Below the pieces are notes generated by a model. That model was not told the origin of the DNA. It was given only the letters and a program-made list of their open reading frames with translations, and did no database searches. A program made the translations under genes and the position numbers. DNA of 64,000 nt from Kribbella aluminosa. Lineage in GTDB: Bacteria > Actinomycetota > Actinomycetes > Propionibacteriales > Kribbellaceae. The stretch's first letter is position 1. Every line of letters begins with the position of its first letter. Below, piece by piece: positions 1-9,517 of the stretch. The DNA lies in the NCBI RefSeq assembly GCF_017876295.1, contig NZ_JAGINT010000001.1, positions 3,224,001 through 3,288,000 of the forward strand, read 5' to 3'.

Positions 1-959
1 TCGTCACCGACGGCTCGGCGGTCCTCGGCCTCGGCAACATCGGTCCGGCCGCGGCGCTGCCGGTGATGGAGGGCAAGGCCGCGCTGTTCCAGCAGTTCGC
101 CGGCGTGGACGCCTGGCCGGTCTGCCTGGATACCCAGGACACCGACGCGATCGTGGAGATCGTGCGTGCGATCGCGCCCGTGTACGGCGGAGTGAACCTG
201 GAGGACATCGCGGCGCCGCGCTGCTTCGAGATCGAGAAGCGGCTGCGGGAGCTGCTCGACATCCCGGTGTTCCACGACGACCAGCACGGTACGGCGATCG
301 TCGTACTGGCGGCGCTGCAGAACGCGCTGCGAGTGGTGGGTAAGCGGATCGAGGACGTCCGGATCGTGGTGTCCGGGGTCGGCGCGGCCGGCCATGCGAT
401 CATCCGGCTGCTCGCCGCGCAGGGTGCGGGCGAGATCGTCGGCTGCGGTCGCACCGGCGCGGTGCACTCGGGGCAGACGGGACTCGACGAGTACCGCGGG
501 TGGATCGCCGCGAACACCAACCCGCGTGGCGAGACCGGCACGCTGACCGAGGTACTGCCCGGCGCCGACATCTTCATCGGCGTCTCCGGGCCGGGGCTGC
601 TGACCGGGGACGACATCGCCACGATGGCCGACGACGCGATCGTGTTCGCACTCGCCAACCCGGACCCGGAGGTCGACCCGGCGGAGGCCGGTGAGCACGC
701 CGCCGTGGTCGCGACCGGGCGGTCCGACTACCCGAACCAGATCAACAACGTGCTTGCATTTCCCGGGTTCTTCCGCGGCATGCTCGACGCCGGCGCGCAC
801 CAGATCACCGATGCCGTGATGCTGGCCGCCGCGGACGCGATCGCGAACTCGGTCGCGGCCGAGGAGCTGAACGCGACGTACATCGTGCCGAGTGTGTTCG
901 ACGCGGCCGTCGCCCCGGCGGTCGCGGCTGCGGTCCGGCAGGCGGTGACCAATGCCTGA
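1..959 (+). CDS. NAD(P)-dependent malic enzyme, 5'-truncated by window edge
   Basis: Oxidative decarboxylation of malate to pyruvate and CO2. The reading frame is open from base 3 (reading [20 protein letters not shown]), so the true start lies upstream of the window. Family motifs include the N-terminal domain stretch [13 protein letters not shown], the Rossmann segment [12 protein letters not shown], and [15 protein letters not shown] near the C-terminal side. The C-terminus is normal. The last 8 bases overlap the start of the malate synthase gene, which indicates translational coupling. Paired with malate synthase, it would turn glyoxylate plus acetyl-CoA into pyruvate through malate. Cofactor preference cannot be told from sequence alone. 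Confidence 0.93.
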   Translation, partial: VTDGSAVLGLGNIGPAAALPVMEGKAALFQQFAGVDAWPVCLDTQDTDAIVEIVRAIAPVYGGVNLEDIAAPRCFEIEKRLRELLDIPVFHDDQHGTAIVVLAALQNALRVVGKRIEDVRIVVSGVGAAGHAIIRLLAAQGAGEIVGCGRTGAVHSGQTGLDEYRGWIAANTNPRGETGTLTEVLPGADIFIGVSGPGLLTGDDIATMADDAIVFALANPDPEVDPAEAGEHAAVVATGRSDYPNQINNVLAFPGFFRGMLDAGAHQITDAVMLAAADAIANSVAAEELNATYIVPSVFDAAVAPAVAAAVRQAVTNA

Positions 960-2526
960 GATGCTGACCCCGGAGGCGGTGGAGTTCGTCCACGAACTGC
1001 ATCGCGAGTTCGGTGCCCGGCGCAACGAACTGCTGGCGGCCCGGCAGGTCCGCCGGGCCGAGGTGGCGCGCAGCGGGCGGCTGGACTTCCTGCCCGGGAC
1101 GGCCGCGATCCGGGCCGGCAACTGGACGGTCGCCCCGGCGCCGGACGACCTCCGCGACCGCCGCGTCGAGATGACCGGCCCGACCGACCGGAAGATGACG
1201 ATCAACGCGCTGAACTCGGGCGCGCGCGTCTGGCTCGCAGACCAGGAGGACGCCAGTACGCCGCACTGGCACAACGTGATCGGCGGCCAGCAGAACCTGT
1301 ACGACGCGATCCGCCGGACGATCACTTACACCTCCGAAGCCGGCAAGGAGTACACGCTCGCCACAGACCACCGGCTCGCGACGATCGTGATGCGGCCCCG
1401 CGGCTGGCACCTGGACGAGCGGCACGTCGAGGTGGACGGCGAACCGGTGGCCGGCGCGATCGTCGACTTCGGGCTGTACTTCTTCCACAACGCGGCGGAG
1501 CTGATCGCGCGCGGGAGCGGGCCGTACTTCTACCTGCCGAAGCTGGAGAGCCACCTCGAGGCCAGGCTGTGGAACGACATCTTCGTGCACGCCCAGGACC
1601 GGCTCGGCATCCCGCAGGGCAGCGTCCGCGCGACGGTGCTGATCGAGACCATCCCGGCCGCGTTCGAGATGGACGAGATCCTGTACGAGCTCCGCGACCA
1701 CGCCTCCGGGCTGAACGCGGGCCGCTGGGACTACCTGTTCAGCGTGATCAAGTACTTTCGCGACTCCGGCCCCGACTTCGTACTCCCGGACCGGAACGCG
1801 GTGACGATGACCGCGCCGTTCCTGCGTGCGTACACGCGGTTGCTGGTCCAGACCTGTCACCGCCGCGGCGCGTTCGCGATGGGCGGGATGGCCGCGTTCA
1901 TCCCGAGCCGCAAGGACCCGGAGGTGAACGAGCTCGCGTTCGCGAAGGTCCGCGCGGACAAGCAGCGCGAGGCCGGCGACGGGTTCGACGGCTCCTGGGT
2001 CGCGCACCCGGACCTGGTGCCGATCTGCCGGGAGGTGTTCGACGGCGTCCTCGGCGACCGCCCGAACCAGCTGGACAAGCCGGTCGAGGACGTCGTGATC
2101 GCCGCGGCCGACCTGATCGACCTGCGCTCGACGCCCGGTGAACCGACCGAGGCCGGGCTGCGCAACAACGTCCGCGTCGGCCTGCTGTACGTCGAGGCGT
2201 GGCTGCGCGGGAACGGTGCCGTCGGCATCGACAACCTGATGGAGGATGCGGCCACCGCCGAGATCGCGCGCTCGCAGATCTGGCAGTGGGTGCACAATCA
2301 GGTGAAGCTCGACACCGGCGAGCAGGTCACCGCCGGCCTCGTCGAGCAGATCATCGTCGACGAGCTGGAGGCGATCCTGGAGTCCGTTGGTGCGGACACG
2401 TTCCGGGCCGGCCAGTTCGGCAGCGCGCGGCGGATCTTCACCGACGTCGCCCTCGCCGACACCTACGCCGACTTCCTCACGCTCCCGGCGTACGACGCCG
2501 TACTGGAGGCAGAATGCGCATCCTGA
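952..2526 (+). CDS. aceB: Malate synthase, A-type
   Basis: Condenses glyoxylate with acetyl-CoA to malate. 524 residues, the usual length for malate synthase A. Recognisable stretches are [18 protein letters not shown] and [13 protein letters not shown] in the first third, [20 protein letters not shown] in the TIM-barrel core, and the [15 protein letters not shown] segment. The start overlaps the malic enzyme stop by 8 bases; the end overlaps the racemase start by 13 bases. No isocitrate lyase is visible here, so the glyoxylate probably comes from another source such as ureide or glycolate breakdown. That source is inferred from the neighbours. Confidence 0.95.
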   Translation: MPEMLTPEAVEFVHELHREFGARRNELLAARQVRRAEVARSGRLDFLPGTAAIRAGNWTVAPAPDDLRDRRVEMTGPTDRKMTINALNSGARVWLADQEDASTPHWHNVIGGQQNLYDAIRRTITYTSEAGKEYTLATDHRLATIVMRPRGWHLDERHVEVDGEPVAGAIVDFGLYFFHNAAELIARGSGPYFYLPKLESHLEARLWNDIFVHAQDRLGIPQGSVRATVLIETIPAAFEMDEILYELRDHASGLNAGRWDYLFSVIKYFRDSGPDFVLPDRNAVTMTAPFLRAYTRLLVQTCHRRGAFAMGGMAAFIPSRKDPEVNELAFAKVRADKQREAGDGFDGSWVAHPDLVPICREVFDGVLGDRPNQLDKPVEDVVIAAADLIDLRSTPGEPTEAGLRNNVRVGLLYVEAWLRGNGAVGIDNLMEDAATAEIARSQIWQWVHNQVKLDTGEQVTAGLVEQIIVDELEAILESVGADTFRAGQFGSARRIFTDVALADTYADFLTLPAYDAVLEAECAS

Positions 2527-3236
2527 TCGCGAACGTCAACACGACGCAGGCGATGACCGAGACGATCCGTGCCTCGGCCGCGGCGTCCGCGTCCGAGGGG
2601 ACCGAGATCATCGGTCTCACCCCGGACGTCGGACCTGAGTCCGTCGAGGGCAACTTCGAGAGCTACCTGGCCGCGGTCGCGGTGATGGACGCGGTCGTCC
2701 GGTACGACGGCAAGTACGACGCCGTGATCCAGGCCGGGTACGGCGAGCACGGGCGGGAGGGGCTGCAGGAGCTCCTCGACGTACCGGTCGTCGACATCAC
2801 CGAGGCGGCGGCCCAGGTCGCGATGCTGATCGGCCGGAGCTACTCGGTGGTGACGACGCTGGACCGCGCCGTACCGCAGATCGAGGACCGGCTGCTGCTG
2901 GCCGGACTCTCCGCACGCTGTGCATCGGTACGGGCCAGCGGTCTCGCCGTACTGGAGCTCGAAGCGGACCCGGAACGGGCGGTCGACGCGATCGTCGAGC
3001 AGTCGGTCAGGGCGGTGACCGAGGACCGCGCCGAGGTGATCTGCCTGGGCTGCGGGGGAATGGCCGGTCTGGACCGCAAGGTCGCTGCAGCCACCGGGGT
3101 GCCGGTGGTGGACGGGGTGGCGGCGGCGGTGCAGCTGGCGGAGTCGCTGGTGCGGCTCGGCCTGTCGACCAGCAAGATCCGCACCTATGCCACACCGCGG
3201 CCGAAAATCGTCACCGGCTGGCCGCTGGGCACGTAG
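2514..3236 (+). CDS. Asp/Glu/hydantoin racemase family protein
   Basis: 240 residues, typical for the Asp/Glu racemase superfamily members that racemise hydantoins or allantoin. It begins with [15 protein letters not shown], the N-terminal strand and turn of this family. The segment [11 protein letters not shown] near residue 180 carries the second catalytic cysteine region. In the usual first-cysteine position the sequence reads IQAGYGEHG, so the first cysteine appears replaced and the reaction may differ from a two-cysteine racemase. The ATG lies inside the malate synthase gene (13-base overlap). Allantoin or hydantoin racemase is plausible from the glyoxylate context; a maleate isomerase-like role is an alternative. 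Confidence 0.75.
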   Translation: MRILIANVNTTQAMTETIRASAAASASEGTEIIGLTPDVGPESVEGNFESYLAAVAVMDAVVRYDGKYDAVIQAGYGEHGREGLQELLDVPVVDITEAAAQVAMLIGRSYSVVTTLDRAVPQIEDRLLLAGLSARCASVRASGLAVLELEADPERAVDAIVEQSVRAVTEDRAEVICLGCGGMAGLDRKVAAATGVPVVDGVAAAVQLAESLVRLGLSTSKIRTYATPRPKIVTGWPLGT

Positions 3237-3260
3237 CAACAACTGACTTTCCAGAATCCC

Positions 3261-3290
3261 TTGAAACGTCAGACGACTGGTAATCATACT
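3261..3290 (+). promoter_or_regulatory. Candidate promoter before the MFS gene
   Basis: In the 118-base gap after the racemase gene, TTGAAA (3261-3266) is followed after 18 bases by CATACT (3285-3290). This is a reasonable sigma-70-like pair and the local sequence is clearly less GC-rich. A strong ribosome binding site (AAGGAGG, 3340-3346) precedes the ATG at 3355. It would separate the MFS/M24/binding-protein operon from the malate genes. By eye only. Confidence 0.4.
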
Positions 3291-3354
3291 AAACGCACCG
3301 AGATCCCGGCTCGATCGTCAGCAGCATTCCTTTCCCCTCAAGGAGGTCGGCCCG

Positions 3355-4776
3355 ATGCAATCCTCGGACTCACGAACCACCGCAGTACCACAATCCAACG
3401 GCCGCCTCTCGGAGGTGATGGACCGGATCGGCTGGACCCGCGCGCACTGGATCGTGGCCGGCCTGGTCCTGGCCGGGATGTTCTTCGACGCGCTCGAACA
3501 GGACACCACCGGCGCCATCACCGAAGGGCTGAAGGCCTCCTTCGGGATGGGCACCGCGGATCTCGCCTTCCTGAACACCGTGATGATCATCGGTGGACTG
3601 GTCGGCCGGCTCGCCACCGGCTACATGGCCGACCGCAAGGGCCGCCGGTATGCGCTCTCGTTCAACCTGTTGCTCTACACGCTCGGCGGCATCCTGAGCG
3701 CGATCGCGCCGAACCAGGCCTTCCTCGAGGTGTCCCGGTTCATCGTCGGGATCGGCCTCGGCGGTGAGTTCACGGTCGGGCTCGCGCTGGTCACCGAGAT
3801 GGTCGCGACGAAGTACCGCGGGACCGTCGCAGCCTCGCTGAACATCGGCTCCGGCGGTGTCGGGAACTTCGTTGCCTTCGGCCTCTTCCTGATCGTGCTC
3901 GGCCCGCTGAACGACGTGCTCGGCGGGACCTCGGCGAGCTGGCGCTGGCTGTACGTGCTGCTCGCCGTACCAGCGCTGCTGATCGTCTTCATCCGCCGGT
4001 ACATGCCCGAGTCGCCACGGTTCCTGCTCTCCAAGGGCAGGCTCGACGAGGCGAACGAGGCACTCACGGCGTTCGCGTCCGGCAAGCTGAGCCGCAAGGG
4101 TCGCGGTCCCGTCACGCCGTACCTGACCACGGCCGACATCCCCGACGTCGTCGGGCAGTCGGTTCCGCTGCGGACGCTGGTGTCGATCGGCTCGCTGCGC
4201 CGTACCGCCGCCATCGGGGTCGCGTCGTGGATGTCGTTCGGCGCGCAGATCACGCTGCTGGTGCTGATGCCGAGCATCCTCGTCGCCCAGGGCTACAGCA
4301 TCAGCTCCAGCCTGGCGTTCACGATGGTGATGAACCTCGGCAGCCTGCTCGGTGCCTGCGTCGCGGCACTGGTCGCGCGGAACGTCGGCCGGCGTACGAC
4401 GGTCGTCAGCGCCGCGGTCCTCGGCTGCGGGGCGGCGGTCGCGTTCGCCACCTTCGCCCACGGCACGACGCTGATCCTGCTGCTCGGCGGCACGTTCCAG
4501 TTCTTCGCTCTGTTGCTGAACACGACGCTGGCCGCCTGGTCGCCGGAGGTCTACCCGACCGAGGTCCGCGCGCTCGGGACGTCGATCGTGAACGGGATCG
4601 GCAACGTGTCCGGCGCCGTGATGCCGCTGATCGCGGTCCCGATCTTCGCCGCCTTCGGCATGAGCGGCGTGTTCCTGATGCTCGCGGTGATGTACGTCGT
4701 ACTCGCGATCGCGGCCCGGTTCGCGCCGGAGACGTACCGCCTGTCGCTCGAGCAGATCAACCAGACTCAAGTGTGA
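3355..4776 (+). CDS. MFS transporter, metabolite:proton symporter type
   Basis: 473 residues with about 12 hydrophobic helices. The loop between TM2 and TM3 has GYMADRKGRRYA, the MFS signature, and PESPRFLLSKGR follows TM6, typical of the sugar/organic-acid symporter branch. A near-consensus Shine-Dalgarno sequence sits 8 bases before the ATG. It is followed closely by the M24-family gene, so it probably imports the compound that protein handles. The substrate cannot be read from the sequence; small carboxylates or ureides are guesses based on neighbours. Confidence 0.88.
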   Translation: MQSSDSRTTAVPQSNGRLSEVMDRIGWTRAHWIVAGLVLAGMFFDALEQDTTGAITEGLKASFGMGTADLAFLNTVMIIGGLVGRLATGYMADRKGRRYALSFNLLLYTLGGILSAIAPNQAFLEVSRFIVGIGLGGEFTVGLALVTEMVATKYRGTVAASLNIGSGGVGNFVAFGLFLIVLGPLNDVLGGTSASWRWLYVLLAVPALLIVFIRRYMPESPRFLLSKGRLDEANEALTAFASGKLSRKGRGPVTPYLTTADIPDVVGQSVPLRTLVSIGSLRRTAAIGVASWMSFGAQITLLVLMPSILVAQGYSISSSLAFTMVMNLGSLLGACVAALVARNVGRRTTVVSAAVLGCGAAVAFATFAHGTTLILLLGGTFQFFALLLNTTLAAWSPEVYPTEVRALGTSIVNGIGNVSGAVMPLIAVPIFAAFGMSGVFLMLAVMYVVLAIAARFAPETYRLSLEQINQTQV

Positions 4777-4789
4777 GAGGGAGTAACTT

Positions 4790-6211
4790 GTGAGGAAGTA
4801 CAGCACCCCGGTCGACTACAAGCGGATGGAGTCGCTGCTCGGCGGTTTCGAGCCGAGCTTCGACTTCGAACCGGCCGGCCAGATCACCGAAGCGGAGTAC
4901 GCCGACCGGATCGAGCGGCTCCGCCGGGAGGCGACGGTGGCGGGCCTCGACGCGCTGCTCGTGCACGCCAGCCTGGTCGGCTGGTACCACACGTCGAACC
5001 CGTTCCTGCGGTACCTCTGCGACTGGATGCGGGAAGGGGTGCTGATCCTTCCGACGGATGCCGATCTCGACCCCGAGCTGCTGTCGTTCTGGACCGAGTC
5101 CGCGGTCGTACCGCCAGGCGGCGAGCCCGTGCTGGTCGGCGACATCTGGCAGATCTCGCCGTTCGGCCGGGAGAGCGTGAACCGTCCGGGATCCCCGCTG
5201 CAGAAGACGATCGACGGCTGCGTCGGCGTACTGCGGCGGCTCGGGCTCGCGGGCGGTTCGCTCGGCCTGATCGGTGACGACACCGCGGCGACGTTCTTCG
5301 CCGGGCTGCGGGAGGAGCTGCCGCGGACCGCGTTCACGAACGCCACCGACACGATCCTGCGGATGCAGCGGATCCGGTCGGCGGCGGAGATCGACATCAT
5401 CCGGTCCGCGGGCGAGCTGATCGACATCGGCTGGGAGGCCCTGTGTCACGTCGTACGTCCCGGTGTCACGGACTACGAGGCGTACGCGGCGTTCTCGTAC
5501 GCGCAGCTGGCGCGCGGCGGTGAGACGGGCGACGGGTACCAGATCGGCGCGAACCGGTACGGGACCCTGTGCGGGAAGCCGTACGGGCACGTCATCACCG
5601 ACGGCGACCTGCTCAACCTGTACATCTCGAACGTCACCTACCTCGGGTACTGCGCGCAGGCCGCGCGGATGATGGTGATCGGTACGGCGACCCCGCAGCA
5701 GGACGAGGTCCTGGAGATGACGGTCGACGCCGTCCGGCGGGCCGAGGCGCTGATCAGGCCGGGCGTGAAGTTCAGCGAACTGCACGACGCCGCGTTCGAG
5801 GCGTACGTCGAGCGCGGGTACCTGAAGTCCAAGGAGACCCGGACGATGCCGTTCAACTGGGAGGCGATGCCGGACGGCTCGCCGCGGCAGGTGAAACGCC
5901 AGCACGTCGAGGACGCGGACTGGGAGGCGCAGGGCCGGCGGCTGATGCACGTCTGGCCGGCGGCGCCGGGCCCGCACAACCCGAACCTCGGGCACGCGAT
6001 CGGGATGCCGAAACTCCCGCAGTACAACGTCACCTCGCACAACACCGACCGGATGGAGCCGGGGATGGTGTTCGTCCTGCACGCGCAGTGGGTCGACCCG
6101 CTGGTCGCCGGGTCGAACCTCGGCGACCTGTACGTCGTGACCGAGGACGGCTACGAGAACCTGACCTGCCGTACGTCGGTCGAGCCCTACCGAACGGAGA
6201 CCTCCGCATGA
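4790..6211 (+). CDS. M24-family pita-bread protein, creatinase-like, metal ligands missing
   Basis: 473 residues. The N-terminal half is a creatinase_N-like domain (for example GWYHTSNPFLRYLCDW near residue 63); the C-terminal half is the M24 fold. Metal-dependent members carry two Asp, one His and two Glu. Here the Asp region reads LYISNVTYLGYCAQAAR (about residues 277-293) with no Asp. His is kept in LGHAIGM (about 400-406). The first Glu position reads VLHAQWVD, and the second sits in GSNLGDLYVV without Glu. Non-metallo relatives with this fold include creatinase, so an amidino- or amidohydrolase role is likelier than peptidase. The GTG start follows an AGAGGGAG site; the stop overlaps the next ATG by 4 bases. 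Confidence 0.8.
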   Translation: MRKYSTPVDYKRMESLLGGFEPSFDFEPAGQITEAEYADRIERLRREATVAGLDALLVHASLVGWYHTSNPFLRYLCDWMREGVLILPTDADLDPELLSFWTESAVVPPGGEPVLVGDIWQISPFGRESVNRPGSPLQKTIDGCVGVLRRLGLAGGSLGLIGDDTAATFFAGLREELPRTAFTNATDTILRMQRIRSAAEIDIIRSAGELIDIGWEALCHVVRPGVTDYEAYAAFSYAQLARGGETGDGYQIGANRYGTLCGKPYGHVITDGDLLNLYISNVTYLGYCAQAARMMVIGTATPQQDEVLEMTVDAVRRAEALIRPGVKFSELHDAAFEAYVERGYLKSKETRTMPFNWEAMPDGSPRQVKRQHVEDADWEAQGRRLMHVWPAAPGPHNPNLGHAIGMPKLPQYNVTSHNTDRMEPGMVFVLHAQWVDPLVAGSNLGDLYVVTEDGYENLTCRTSVEPYRTETSA

Positions 6212-7113
6212 CCACGCTCAACCTCAGCTCGATGGCGCACGGGCTCAACTACCTCCCGGAGTACGTTGCGCGCGGCAACGGAATCTTCGCCGCGAACGGG
6301 ATCGAGGTGCCGGACACGCAGCACGATCCGTGGGACGGCATCATGCACGCGCTCGCCGACGGAACCGCCGACGTCGCGCTCGGCGGGGTGTGGGTGCCCG
6401 CCATGTACTCGGGCCGGTCTCGGCTGCCCAGCAAGGACTTCGTCGCGATCGCGCAGCTCAACGACCGGTTCCCGATGTGCATCGTGACCCGGGAGCGGGT
6501 CGACAACTTCGAGCTGTCCTGGCTGCGCGACCGCACGATCCTGGTCCCCGGCCAGGGCGGCACGGCACCGGCCGAGTTCACCCGCGGGCTGATGCGCGAG
6601 GCCGGCCTGGACCCGTGGCAGACCCGGTTCGCGCACGACCTGTCGATGCCGATGCTGTACGACCTGTTCGTCGGCGGCCTCGGCGACGCGTTCCTCACCG
6701 ACCTCGTCACCGCACTGGAGTTGCAGCGCGCCGGCCTCGGCCACCTCGCGTACCTGCACGCCGAACGCGGCGGCCGGATGCCGAACAGCGTGTACTACGT
6801 GCTCCGCGAACGCCTCGACGAGCTGACGCCCGCGCTGGTCCCGTTCGTGAAGTCGATCGACCAGGCGATGCAGCAACTCCGCGAAGGCACCGTCGCCGAC
6901 CTCAACGGCCTCTTCGCCGCCGAGTGGCCGACGGCGGACCCGTCCACCCTCCTGGCCGCCACCGAACTTCTCATCAAGCACGGCGTCTGGAACACCGCCC
7001 GGGTCGACCGTGCCGCCCTCGAACGCTGGACCGGCATCCTGCACACCGCCGGCCTCACCGTCAGCCAGGTCAAGTACGACGACATCATCGACACCCGCGC
7101 CATGCTCGAATGA
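6208..7113 (+). CDS. NMT1/THI5-like substrate-binding-fold protein without signal peptide
   Basis: 301 residues with the periplasmic-binding type 2 fold of the SsuA/THI5/NMT1 group: N-terminal NYLPEYVARGNGIFAANGIE, then DGTADVALGGVW and the hinge VPGQGGTAPAEFTRGLMREAG. There is no signal peptide or lipobox, and no permease or ATPase gene adjoins it. It may therefore be a cytoplasmic binding or enzymatic member of the family rather than a transporter subunit. Its ATG overlaps the M24 stop (ATGA), so the two proteins are made together. It converges on the RpiR gene with only 13 bases between them. Confidence 0.75.
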   Translation: MTTLNLSSMAHGLNYLPEYVARGNGIFAANGIEVPDTQHDPWDGIMHALADGTADVALGGVWVPAMYSGRSRLPSKDFVAIAQLNDRFPMCIVTRERVDNFELSWLRDRTILVPGQGGTAPAEFTRGLMREAGLDPWQTRFAHDLSMPMLYDLFVGGLGDAFLTDLVTALELQRAGLGHLAYLHAERGGRMPNSVYYVLRERLDELTPALVPFVKSIDQAMQQLREGTVADLNGLFAAEWPTADPSTLLAATELLIKHGVWNTARVDRAALERWTGILHTAGLTVSQVKYDDIIDTRAMLE

Positions 7114-7126
7114 GCTCGAGTGACCG

Positions 7127-7987
7127 TCAGTCGGGGACGAAGAAATCCATGTCCTGCCAGAGGGTGTCCACGTGGGCGATCGCGGACCGGCTGCGCTGGG
7201 GCTCGATGGCGATCAGCGCCGCGGCCAGGCCGTAGGCGAGGCTGGTGGCCACGGTCATCGAGCGGAAGTTCGAGATGCCCTCGGCGGGGATGACCAGCAC
7301 GTGGTCGGCGTGGTCGGCGGCGGGGGAGTGCCGGGTGTCGGTGACCGCGCAGGTGGTCGCGCCGACCTGCTTGGCGAACCGGAGGGCGGCGACGGTCTGC
7401 TTGTAGTGCTGCCAGAAGCTGAACGCGACCACGCAGTCGTCGTTGGTCAGCCGGGCGAGCGCGTTCGCCAGATGCGCGCCGCCACGGTCCTCCAGCGTGA
7501 TGTCGTACCCGCGACTGGCCGCCATCATCGCGAGGCCCTGCGCGGGTAGCGCGTGCGTCCCGGTCGCCACCACCAGCGTCCGGGGCGCCGCGTGGATCGC
7601 CTCCACCACCGCGGCGCCGGCCGTGAAGTCGAACGAGTGCAGACAGGACTGCAGGTTCTCTGCGTCCCTGGCGAACGCGGTCGCCAGTACGCCGGCGTGC
7701 CCCGTCGTGGGTGCGCCGGCGTCGACGTCGTACCGGCGGACGACGTACACGGAACGGAACTCGGCCTGGAACTGCGGCCAGCCGGCGAACCCGAGCGACT
7801 GCGCGAACCGGACCACGGTCGCGCCGTTCACCTCCGCCCGCTCGGCCACCTCGGCGGCGGTCGCGTACGACGCGAAGCTGGGCTGGGTGGCCACCACGTG
7901 CCGGACCCGCTCGGCCTTCGGCCCCAGCCGTGCACCGTCGGACCGGGTGTCCAGCCACTCGCCCACCGTATGGACCTGGTCAGTCAT
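7127..7987 (-). CDS. RpiR-family transcriptional regulator (HTH plus SIS)
   Basis: 286 residues. The N-terminal HTH_6 domain includes ATAAEVAERAEVNGATVVRF (about residues 42-61). The C-terminal SIS domain carries TLVVATGTHALPAQGLA and VVAFSFWQHYKQTVAALRFA. SIS domains usually bind a phosphorylated sugar or a related small ligand; in actinobacteria such regulators also control non-sugar pathways. It is divergent from the MFS gene at 8087, with a perfect 18-bp palindrome in the 99-base spacer. It most likely controls that transporter, the amidohydrolase and itself. Confidence 0.9.
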   Translation of the reverse strand: MTDQVHTVGEWLDTRSDGARLGPKAERVRHVVATQPSFASYATAAEVAERAEVNGATVVRFAQSLGFAGWPQFQAEFRSVYVVRRYDVDAGAPTTGHAGVLATAFARDAENLQSCLHSFDFTAGAAVVEAIHAAPRTLVVATGTHALPAQGLAMMAASRGYDITLEDRGGAHLANALARLTNDDCVVAFSFWQHYKQTVAALRFAKQVGATTCAVTDTRHSPAADHADHVLVIPAEGISNFRSMTVATSLAYGLAAALIAIEPQRSRSAIAHVDTLWQDMDFFVPD

Positions 7988-8031
7988 CTTCCCATTGTGC
8001 CGGATGCACGAAATATTGCACCAGCTATTGC

Positions 8032-8049
8032 ATGCATGAATTCATGCAT
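8032..8049. promoter_or_regulatory. Perfect 18-bp palindrome, candidate RpiR operator
   Basis: ATGCATGAATTCATGCAT is identical to its own reverse complement and lies in the 99-base divergent spacer between the RpiR gene and the MFS gene. The motif TATTGCA also occurs twice just upstream (about 8015 and 8027). In a genome this GC-rich, an AT-rich 18-bp perfect palindrome between a regulator and its likely target is a strong operator candidate. Binding by this RpiR protein is inferred. Confidence 0.6.
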
Positions 8050-8086
8050 CTACTGTCCTGGTCATTCCCTGCTGAAGGAGGCTCCG

Positions 8087-9517
8087 ATGACCACGGACAT
8101 CCCCGCGTCCGGCCGGACCTTGCTGGATCGCCTCGAACGCCTTCCGCTGTCCCGTCCGCACCTGATGCTGCTGCTGATCGGCGGCCTCGGGATCGCCTTC
8201 GACGGGATGGACGGCTCGCTGGTCTCGTACCTGCTGCCGGCCGTCAAACCGCTGTGGCAGCTCGCCCCGTGGCAGATCGGCCTGGTCGGGAGCTCGCTGC
8301 TGATCGGCATCCTGGTCGGCGCGCTCGGCGCCGGCATCATCGGTGACGCGATCGGCCGCCGCAAGGTGATGATGTACGCGCTCGCGCTGTACTGTGCCGC
8401 GACCCTGATCGCGGCGTTCGCGCCGTCCTGGGAGCTGTTCTTCGGCGCCCGGATCGTCGCGGGCATCGGCGTCGGTGCCGAGGCCGCGATCATCCCCGCG
8501 TTCATCGCGGAGTTCATCCCGGCGCGGTCCCGCGGACTGCTGGTCGGTGCGGTCGCCGGGTTCTTCTCCGCCGGGTACGTCGTCTCCGCGTTGCTCGGCC
8601 GGTTGTTCGTACCGGCGTTCGACAACGGCTGGCGGGTCGCGCAGGTGCTGACCGCGCTGCCGGTGCTGATGCTGCTGTGGTGGCGCCGCGGTCTGCCGGA
8701 GTCGCCGCGCTGGCTGATCCAGCAGGGCCGGTACGCCGAGGCGGGTGCGGTCGTGGGCGCGCTGGAGGACGCCGTCCGCGCGTCCGGCAAGGTCGTCCCG
8801 CCGGTGCCCGCGCAGGCGCCGCAGACCACGCTCTCGGTGCCACGGGCGACGAGGCCGGGCGCCGGGCTGATCCTGATGTGGCGCGACGGCCTGGCCCGGC
8901 GTACTGCTGTGCTGTGGTTGTTGTGGATCTCGATCACCTTCGCGTTCTACGGGTTCTTCACCTGGATCCCGTCGCTGCTCGTCGAACGTGACCTGACGAT
9001 CTCGAAGAGCCTCAGCTACGCGTTGCTGATCACGATCGCGCAGATCCCCGGGTACTACTCCGGCGCGTACCTGAACGAGCGGCTGGACCGGAAGTGGACG
9101 ATCGCGTTCTACCTGACGGCCGGTTCGGTGTCGGCGCTGCTGATGGCCAACGCCGGCAGCAACACGCAACTGCTGGTCTACGGCATCCTGCTCTCGTTCT
9201 TCATGAACGGAACGTACGCCGGTCTGTACGCGTACACGCCCGAGGTGTATCCGACCGCGATCCGCGCGACCGGGATGGGTACGGCGTCCGCGGTCGGCCG
9301 GCTCGGCGGGATCAGTGCCCCGATCCTGATCGGCGTGCTGTTCACGTCGATCGGGTTCCTCGGCGTGTTCTCGATGATCGCGGCCGCGCTGCTGTTCGGT
9401 GCGCTGGCGATCCTCACCCTCGGCCTGTCGACCCGCGGCCGGCGGCTGGAGGACCTCGACCCGGGGCGACCGGTCGCGCACCCTGAGGCGGCGGTGGCGT
9501 CCGAGGTGGTGAACTGA
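8087..9517 (+). CDS. MFS transporter, metabolite:proton symporter type
   Basis: 476 residues. Motifs: IGDAIGRRKVMMY in the TM2-3 loop, GLPESPRWLIQQGRYAEAG after TM6, and YTPEVYPTAIRATGMG near TM10-11, the last typical of the AAHS and related symporters. An AAGGAG site lies 7 bases before the ATG. The stop codon shares one base with the start of the amidohydrolase gene, so carrier and enzyme form a unit. It differs in sequence from the MFS protein at 3355 although both belong to the same broad branch. Regulation by the divergent RpiR protein is likely. Confidence 0.88.
   Translation: MTTDIPASGRTLLDRLERLPLSRPHLMLLLIGGLGIAFDGMDGSLVSYLLPAVKPLWQLAPWQIGLVGSSLLIGILVGALGAGIIGDAIGRRKVMMYALALYCAATLIAAFAPSWELFFGARIVAGIGVGAEAAIIPAFIAEFIPARSRGLLVGAVAGFFSAGYVVSALLGRLFVPAFDNGWRVAQVLTALPVLMLLWWRRGLPESPRWLIQQGRYAEAGAVVGALEDAVRASGKVVPPVPAQAPQTTLSVPRATRPGAGLILMWRDGLARRTAVLWLLWISITFAFYGFFTWIPSLLVERDLTISKSLSYALLITIAQIPGYYSGAYLNERLDRKWTIAFYLTAGSVSALLMANAGSNTQLLVYGILLSFFMNGTYAGLYAYTPEVYPTAIRATGMGTASAVGRLGGISAPILIGVLFTSIGFLGVFSMIAAALLFGALAILTLGLSTRGRRLEDLDPGRPVAHPEAAVASEVVN

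Noticed and set aside
805..2295. Long open frame of 496 codons on the minus strand
   Set aside because: It lies fully antisense to malate synthase and malic enzyme, is rich in Arg/Pro/Ala/His as expected for a shadow of high-GC coding DNA, and shows no protein family motif.
6208..7113. Classic ABC importer subunit or thiamine precursor enzyme
   Set aside because: No signal peptide and no permease or ATPase next to it argue against a normal importer subunit. No thi genes adjoin it, so thiamine synthesis is also unsupported. Left as a fold-level call.
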